Below are positions 59,376 through 64,000 of a stretch of DNA of 64,000 nt, in pieces (position 1 is the first letter of the stretch; each line of letters opens with the position of its first letter). The position numbers and the translations under genes were made by a program. The stretch covers positions 930,001 through 994,000 of the forward strand of contig CAVTSX010000010.1 of the NCBI GenBank assembly GCA_963737425.1, in the 5' to 3' direction. The stretch comes from DASXRA01 sp963737425. GTDB lineage: Bacteria > Actinomycetota > Actinomycetes > Mycobacteriales > Jatrophihabitantaceae. The notes beneath the pieces were generated by a model. It saw nothing but the letters and a program-made list of their open reading frames with translations. It made no database searches and had not been told where the DNA came from.

Positions 59376-62276
59376 TCAGCTGCAGCCGCTTGTGCTTCCG
59401 CAGCCCTCGCAGACGAAGCAACTGCCGGCCGGCCGCATCTTCGTGCCGCAGTTCATGCACAGCGGAGCGTCCGCCGACGTGCCGATGATCGACTCCGCCA
59501 GCTCGGTCGAGCTGTGCACCGTCGGCGGCGCCTGCTGCGCGGTTTCGGCCACCACGTCGTCATCGTCGGCAGCGGCCCGGGCTGTCGGGCGCTGGTTCAC
59601 CGGCGCGGACTGCGCGAGCGATTCGAAGTCCTCGTCCACGTCGGCTGGGGCGTAGGAGCCGGTCTCCAGTTGCCGCGTGCGCTCGGCCGCCGTGTAGATG
59701 CCCAGCGCCGAGCGCGTCTCGAACGGCAGATAGTCCAGGGCCAGCTTGCGGAAGATGTAATCGAGCACCGACTGCGCCATGCGGATGTCGGGGTCGTCGG
59801 TGAGGCCGGCCGGCTCGAAGCGCATGTTGGTGAACTTCTGCACGTACTGCTCGAGCGGCACGCCGTACTGCAGCGCGATCGAGATCGCGATGGAGAAGGC
59901 GTCCATGACGCCGGCCAGGGTCGAGCCCTGCTTGCCGAGCTTGAGGAACACCTCGCCCAGACCGTCGTCCGGGTAGGAACCGGCGGTCATGTACCCCTCG
60001 GCGCCACCCACTGTGAAGGAGGTGGTCTGCGACGGGCGCGACTTCGGCAGACGCTTGCGGGTCGGCCGGTACTCGACGACCTTCTCCACGACCGTCTCCG
60101 CCTGGGCACCGTTGTTGTCGCCCTTGCCGGCCGAGAGCGGCTGGCCAACCTTGCAGTTGTCGCGATACACCGCAAGTGCCTTGAGACCGAGCTTCCATCC
60201 TTGTACGTAGACGTCTGCGATGTCCTCGACGGTGGCCGACTCGGGCAGGTTGACCGTCTTGGAGATCGCGCCGGAGATGAACGGCTGCACCGCAGCCATC
60301 ATCCGCACGTGCCCCATCGGCTTGATCGCGCGGGCGCCCATCGCGCAGTCGAACACCTCGTAGTGCTCATTGCGCAGGCCGGGCGCGTCGATGACGTGGC
60401 CGTGCTCGGCGATGTACTCGACGATCGCCTCGACCTGCTCTTCCTGGTAGCCGAGGATGCGCAGCGCGCGCGGCACCGTCTGATTGACGATCTGCATCGA
60501 CCCGCCGCCCACCAGCTTCTTGAACTTGACGAGGGCGAGGTCAGGCTCGATGCCAGTGGTGTCGCAGTCCATCATCAAGCCGATGGTGCCGGTGGGTGCG
60601 AGCACCGACGCCTGTGCATTGCGCCAGCCGTTGCGCTCGCCCAGCTTGTTGCCCGCGGCCCACTCGTCGGCGGCGACCTTGAACAGCGCCCGGTCGTTTT
60701 CGTGCATCGGACGCGCCGCGTCGTTGGCGGACGCATGCTTGCGCATGACGCGCGCGTGCGCAGCGGCGTTGCGGGCGTAGCCCTCGTACGGGCCGACCAC
60801 ACCCGCGAGTTCGGCCGAGCGCCGATACGACACCGCGGTCATCAGCGAGGTGATCGCGCCAGCCAGCGCCCGCCCGCCGTCGGAGTCGTAGGCCAGGCCG
60901 GACGCCATAAGCAGCGCGCCAAGGTTGGCGTAACCGATGCCGAGTTGCCGGTAGGCGCGGGTGTTGACGCCGATCGCCTCGGTCGGGAAATCGGCGAAGC
61001 AGATCGAGATGTCCATCGCGGTGATCACGAGTTCGACCGCCTTGACGAACTTCTCGGCGTCGAGCGCGTTGTCGTCGCGCAGGAACTTCAGCAGGTTCAG
61101 CGACGCCAGATTGCACGAGGTGTTGTCGAGGCTCATGTACTCCGAGCACGGGTTGGACGCGGTGATGCGACCCGTCTCGGGATTCGTGTGCCAGTCGTTG
61201 ATCGTGTCGTCGTACTGGATGCCCGGGTCGGCGCACTCCCACGCCGCCTGCGCCACCTTGCCGAACAGGGTCCTCGCATCGACGGTCTCAATCGGTTCGT
61301 TCGTCATGCGAGCCCGCAACGCGAACTCGCCGCCGTCCTCGACGGCACGCATGAACTCATCCGACACGCGAACCGAGTTGTTCGCGTTCTGGTACTGCAC
61401 CGACGTGATGTCGTGGCCGCCGAGGTCCATGTCGAAGCCGGCGTCGCGCAGCACCCGGATCTTGTTCTCCTCGCGCGCCTTCGTCTCGATGAACTCCTCG
61501 ATGTCGGGGTGGTCGATGTCGAGCACGACCATCTTCGCGGCCCGGCGAGTCGCGCCGCCGGACTTGATGGTGCCCGCCGACGCGTCGGCCCCGCGCATGA
61601 AACTGACCGGGCCGGACGCGGTACCGCCGGAGGACAGCAGTTCCTTCGACGAGCGGATCCGGGACAGGTTCAGCCCGGCACCCGAACCGCCCTTGAAGAT
61701 CAGCCCCTCCTCGCGATACCAGTTCAGGATCGAGTCCATGGTGTCGTCGACGGCGAGGATGAAGCAGGCGCTCACCTGCTGCGGCGACGCTGTGCCGACG
61801 TTGAACCAGACCGGCGAGTTGAAGCTGAAGACCTGGTGCAGCAGCATCCAGGTGAGTTCGTGCTCGAACACCTCTGCGTCGCCCGCCGAGCGGAAGTAGC
61901 CATTTACCTCGCCGGCCTCGCGATACTTCGACACGACACGGTCGATGAGCTGGCGAAGGGAACGCTCGCGACGCTCGCTGCCGACGGCGCCGCGGAAGTA
62001 CTTCGTGGTGACGATATTGGCGGCGTTCACCGACCAGAAGCCGGGAAACTCGACACCACGCTGCTCGAAGTTGATCGAGCCGTCGCGCCAGTTCGTCATG
62101 ACGACGTCGCGACGCTCCCAGCTGACCTCGTCGTAGGGATGTACGCCGGCTGTCGTAAAGACGCGCTCGATCGCCAGCCCGTTGTCCGGGTGAACGGCCG
62201 CGCCGCCACCGGTGCTGGTGGCCTGGCCGGCACGCTCCGGCTGCGATGAGCCCTGCTTCTCGACTGCCTCGGTCAT
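59376..62276 (-). CDS. nrdJ: Vitamin B12-dependent (class II) ribonucleotide reductase
   Basis: 966 residues. It reduces ribonucleotides to deoxyribonucleotides using adenosylcobalamin, without oxygen or iron. Conserved segments are GGSGAGLNLSRIRSS, SNPCSEYMSLDNTSCNLASL (active-site Cys and partners) and APTGTIGLMMDCDTTGIEPD. A C-terminal zinc-ribbon/redox tail carries CMNCGTKMRPAGSCFVCEGC. ATG at 62276 follows GAGGGG; an ATG at 62348 overlapping the nrdR stop would add 24 polar residues. Operon with nrdR. No cobalamin riboswitch was recognised upstream. Confidence 0.95.
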   Translation of the reverse strand: MTEAVEKQGSSQPERAGQATSTGGGAAVHPDNGLAIERVFTTAGVHPYDEVSWERRDVVMTNWRDGSINFEQRGVEFPGFWSVNAANIVTTKYFRGAVGSERRERSLRQLIDRVVSKYREAGEVNGYFRSAGDAEVFEHELTWMLLHQVFSFNSPVWFNVGTASPQQVSACFILAVDDTMDSILNWYREEGLIFKGGSGAGLNLSRIRSSKELLSSGGTASGPVSFMRGADASAGTIKSGGATRRAAKMVVLDIDHPDIEEFIETKAREENKIRVLRDAGFDMDLGGHDITSVQYQNANNSVRVSDEFMRAVEDGGEFALRARMTNEPIETVDARTLFGKVAQAAWECADPGIQYDDTINDWHTNPETGRITASNPCSEYMSLDNTSCNLASLNLLKFLRDDNALDAEKFVKAVELVITAMDISICFADFPTEAIGVNTRAYRQLGIGYANLGALLMASGLAYDSDGGRALAGAITSLMTAVSYRRSAELAGVVGPYEGYARNAAAHARVMRKHASANDAARPMHENDRALFKVAADEWAAGNKLGERNGWRNAQASVLAPTGTIGLMMDCDTTGIEPDLALVKFKKLVGGGSMQIVNQTVPRALRILGYQEEQVEAIVEYIAEHGHVIDAPGLRNEHYEVFDCAMGARAIKPMGHVRMMAAVQPFISGAISKTVNLPESATVEDIADVYVQGWKLGLKALAVYRDNCKVGQPLSAGKGDNNGAQAETVVEKVVEYRPTRKRLPKSRPSQTTSFTVGGAEGYMTAGSYPDDGLGEVFLKLGKQGSTLAGVMDAFSIAISIALQYGVPLEQYVQKFTNMRFEPAGLTDDPDIRMAQSVLDYIFRKLALDYLPFETRSALGIYTAAERTRQLETGSYAPADVDEDFESLAQSAPVNQRPTARAAADDDDVVAETAQQAPPTVHSSTELAESIIGTSADAPLCMNCGTKMRPAGSCFVCEGCGSTSGCS

Positions 62277-62344
62277 CTGCGCTTCCCCTCTGTTAGCGGC
62301 TGCTGACTCGCGTTGATTGCGCTGATGGCGCCCGGTGCCACGCG

Positions 62345-62809
62345 TCATGTGTCGCGCGCCTTCCGGTAGTTCTGACGAAGTTCGGAGATGGCCTTCTCGA
62401 AATCGTCGACGGAGCTGAATGCCTGGTACACGCTGGCGAAGCGCAGGTACGCGACCTCGTCCAGTTGGCGCAACGGGCCGAGGATGGCAAGCCCCACCTC
62501 GTCGCTTGGTACCTCGGCGGCACCCGTGGCGCGGATGGCCTCCTCGACGGCCTGCGCGAGTTGAGCGAGCGCGTCCTCGTCGACCGGCCGACCCTGGCAC
62601 GCCCGGCGCACGCCGTTGACCACCTTCTGCCGGCTGAACGGCTCGGTGACTCCGCTGCGCTTGATCACCGCGAGCGTGGCCTCCTCGACGGTGGTGAACC
62701 GGCGCCCACAGTCCTGGCAGCTACGCCGGCGGCGGATCACCTGCCCCTCGTCCTGCTCCCGCGAATCGACGACTCGTGAATCGGGATGCCGACAGTACGG
62801 ACAGCGCAT
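62345..62809 (-). CDS. nrdR: Transcriptional repressor NrdR
   Basis: 154 residues. An N-terminal zinc ribbon (MRCPYCRHPDSRVVDSRE; RRRSCQDCGRRFTT) is followed by an ATP-cone (VIKRSGVTEPFSRQKVVNGV). It senses ATP/dATP and represses ribonucleotide reductase genes, including nrdJ just downstream. ATG at 62809 gives the standard start. A match to its own box lies upstream (62953-62968). Confidence 0.96.
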   Translation of the reverse strand: MRCPYCRHPDSRVVDSREQDEGQVIRRRRSCQDCGRRFTTVEEATLAVIKRSGVTEPFSRQKVVNGVRRACQGRPVDEDALAQLAQAVEEAIRATGAAEVPSDEVGLAILGPLRQLDEVAYLRFASVYQAFSSVDDFEKAISELRQNYRKARDT

Positions 62810-62886
62810 GTCGACCCGCCTCCTGTTCCCACACGGCGCTGAAGCGGCTTCACCGCCCCAGATGTCGCCGAATGTCGGGGATAACC

Positions 62887-62937
62887 TGTGGACACAGACC
62901 GGCGGCCTGTGGACAGCTAACCCCAACTTGTGGACGA
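62887..62937. promoter_or_regulatory. Three phased DnaA-box-like repeats upstream of nrdRJ
   Basis: TGTGGACAC (62887), TGTGGACAG (62908) and TGTGGACGA (62929) match the complement of the actinobacterial DnaA box TTGTCCACA at 8, 8 and 7 of 9 positions. They share orientation and are spaced exactly 21 bp apart, two helical turns. Confidence 0.5.
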
Positions 62938-62952
62938 CTTACACCAGTGTAA

Positions 62953-62968
62953 CTACTAGATGTAGGGG
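62953..62968 (-). promoter_or_regulatory. NrdR box
   Basis: On the minus strand, CCCCTACATCTAGTAG matches the NrdR-box core CwAnATnTwGt. A weaker match (CCCCAACTTGTGGACG) sits at 62921-62936, centre-to-centre 32 bp away, close to three helical turns. A TACACT -10-like hexamer lies between the two, on the minus strand. The weaker site overlaps the third DnaA-like repeat, so its identity is uncertain. Confidence 0.5.
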
Positions 62969-63020
62969 TCGACCGTAGAACGGCTTGTCTGTTCGCGCAA
63001 GGCGAACCGCCGCGTGTCGC

Positions 63021-63551
63021 TCACCTCGTGCGCAGCCGCTGGCCGGGCTGCAGCACCACGGTGGAGAGGTGGTTGACTCGCTCAAGCCCGGCCACGACCT
63101 CGCGCGGATCACGTCGCGGCGCGACCCGCGAGGCGATGGACCAGAGCGTGTCGCCCGGCTCGACGGTGACCACCGCGGGTGGCCTGGTAGGTGTGGACGA
63201 CGCGGCGAGAGCAGATGAGTGTGCAAGCCAGCCGAGGCCCACCGTCAGCGAGGCGACGAGTAGGCCGAGGGCCACATAGCCCCGACGGGTGAGCCGTACC
63301 GGCAACGATCGCGCCGCCGCGCTCGCGCGCGCAGCAGATGACGCACGCGCCGGAGCCGGCAAGACAGGGTAGAGCCACGGCACGGCGTCGACCGCCTCGC
63401 GCAAGGACGCCGCCGGCGCGACCGCCGGAATAGCCGAACCGGCAGGCGGGCGAAAGGCGAGCACCGTGGCGCCGTGTTCTTGGCGCCGGCGCGTCGATGT
63501 GGCAGCTTTGGGCACGTAAACGACCGGTGGCAACTCGGTTGCTACGGACAT
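63021..63551 (-). CDS. LysM-domain membrane protein, SOS-associated (ChiZ-like position)
   Basis: 176 residues. A basic N-terminal cytoplasmic part, one membrane segment (GYVALGLLVASLTVGLGWLA) and an external LysM domain at the C-terminus (VVTVEPGDTLWSIASRVAP then VVLQPGQRLRTR). ATG at 63551 has a perfect AGGAGGT RBS. It is divergent from lexA and preceded by two adjacent LexA-box matches, as with Rv2719c (ChiZ) in mycobacteria, which affects cell division during DNA damage. The LysM domain binds peptidoglycan. Confidence 0.87.
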   Translation of the reverse strand: MSVATELPPVVYVPKAATSTRRRQEHGATVLAFRPPAGSAIPAVAPAASLREAVDAVPWLYPVLPAPARASSAARASAAARSLPVRLTRRGYVALGLLVASLTVGLGWLAHSSALAASSTPTRPPAVVTVEPGDTLWSIASRVAPRRDPREVVAGLERVNHLSTVVLQPGQRLRTR

Positions 63552-63614
63552 CGGGACCTCCTGTAACGCATGGGCAAACTTGGCGCTCCCGGCCAAGCGA
63601 GACATGCCTTCGCC

Positions 63615-63630
63615 TCGTACAGCCGTTCGA
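63615..63630. promoter_or_regulatory. LexA/SOS box 1
   Basis: TCGTACAGCCGTTCGA matches the actinobacterial SOS box TCGAAC-N4-GTTCGA at 11 of 12 fixed positions. It is 64 bp upstream of the LysM gene start. Confidence 0.6.
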
Positions 63631-63646
63631 TCGAACGCCTGTGCGA
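63631..63646. promoter_or_regulatory. LexA/SOS box 2, abutting box 1
   Basis: TCGAACGCCTGTGCGA, 11 of 12 fixed positions match. It begins at the base after box 1; together they create the palindrome GTTCGATCGAAC at 63625-63636. Confidence 0.55.
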
Positions 63647-63695
63647 TGGTCTATCACCGCGGTACGACAGAATCCACCGTTGCCCGGCGTGTCGT

Positions 63696-63711
63696 TCGAA
63701 CAGATGTTTGA
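63696..63711. promoter_or_regulatory. LexA/SOS box 3, upstream of lexA
   Basis: TCGAACAGATGTTTGA, 11 of 12 fixed positions match. It lies 59 bp before the lexA start, fitting autoregulation. Confidence 0.65.
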
Positions 63712-63769
63712 GATCATCGTGCTACCCGGCTAACGTCGACCCATCCGAACTACCAAGGGAGCGAAACCA

Positions 63770-64000
63770 GTGCCGAGACAGCCGCAATCCACGCCTGCGC
63801 CCAAGTCAGGCGCGTCCACTACTACCCGCGCGGCCTCCTCGAACGCTCGATCCGCCCGCTCTGCGGGGTCGGCCAAGACCGCGCGTCCGACCAAGACCGC
63901 GCGTCCGGCCAAGGCTGCGCGGCCGGCCAAGGCCGACAAGCTCGGCAACGTCACATCCCTGCCAGAACGCGAGCGCAGCGACGAACTCACCGCCCGCCAG
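63770..64000 (+). CDS. lexA: LexA repressor (5' end only)
   Basis: 77 codons from GTG 63770 (RBS AAGGGAG) to the window edge without a stop. An unusually long N-terminal extension of ~70 residues is Ala/Arg/Lys/Pro-rich with a repeated AK(T/A)ARP unit. LexA homology appears to start at ERSDELTARQ, the beginning of the helix-turn-helix domain. The divergent LysM gene and SOS boxes support the call. The identity rests on the last ~8 residues plus context. Confidence 0.7.
   Translation, partial: MPRQPQSTPAPKSGASTTTRAASSNARSARSAGSAKTARPTKTARPAKAARPAKADKLGNVTSLPERERSDELTARQ

Noticed and set aside
59514..62249. 911-codon open frame on the plus strand opposite nrdJ
   Set aside because: It is fully antisense to the highly conserved nrdJ gene and reads as Arg/Val/His/Asp-rich low-similarity sequence, as expected from high GC content.
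62810..63020. Cobalamin riboswitch before nrdRJ
   Set aside because: No B12-box-like sequence was found; the region is explained better by NrdR- and DnaA-type sites.

Overview
The window is GC-rich with densely packed genes on both strands and belongs to a high-GC actinobacterium. Its backbone follows a gene order well known from mycobacteria and other Actinobacteria: hemG, hemE, DUF3000, RNase D, dxs, TRAM methyltransferase, APC-type permease, two trkA genes, DUF3159, OB-fold protein, DUF3710, dut, DUF3093, DUF4193, LytR_C protein, suhB, ppgK, sigA, sigB, ideR, and later nrdJ, nrdR, LysM protein and lexA. The class II (B12-dependent) nrdJ and a trehalase-like GH15 enzyme fit a soil or plant-associated lineage outside Mycobacterium. 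Placement near Frankiales/Jatrophihabitans-like genera is inference only.

Layout. 1-9.9 kb: heme synthesis (hemG partial, hemE), a small L7/L12-like protein, DUF3000, RNase D, a two-component system, dxs and an RNA methyltransferase. 9.9-13.4 kb: a KimA-like potassium transporter divergent from two TrkA/RCK proteins. 13.4-22 kb: the conserved dut/DUF cluster, suhB, ppgK and the principal sigma factor. 22.3-25.6 kb: kdpD and kdpE without kdpFABC nearby. 25.6-33.8 kb: secreted peptidase-like hydrolase, two DMT permeases, a helicase, TRIC and YihY membrane proteins, DUF3039, DUF3099 and dtd. 33.8-38.4 kb: a sigB-type sigma factor preceded by an ECF-type promoter motif, two different IS630-family elements inserted head-to-tail exactly at the sigB stop codon, then ideR. 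38.4-49.2 kb: gltD, DUF4192, a NUDIX-NYN fusion and a five-gene MacB-type ABC/adaptor operon with a DUF5666 lipoprotein. 49.4-59.3 kb: accessory metabolic and envelope genes (VOC, EamA, PAP2, GH15, sarcosine-oxidase-like, quinone reductase, NlpC/P60, APH-like kinase). 59.4-64 kb: nrdJ-nrdR, a LysM protein and the start of lexA, with NrdR-, DnaA- and LexA-type sites between them.

The genes group around a few themes: potassium (KimA-like, TrkA pair, KdpDE), stress sigma and metal control (sigB, ideR), DNA precursor supply and the SOS response (dut, nrdRJ, lexA), and small-molecule export. No tRNA, rRNA or CRISPR array was seen. The most distinctive observation is the tandem IS630 pair at CTAG: one target dinucleotide provides the stop codon of sigB and of both transposases. 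No clearly new multi-gene system was found. The five-gene efflux operon and the NUDIX-NYN fusion are the best candidates for uncharacterised function.
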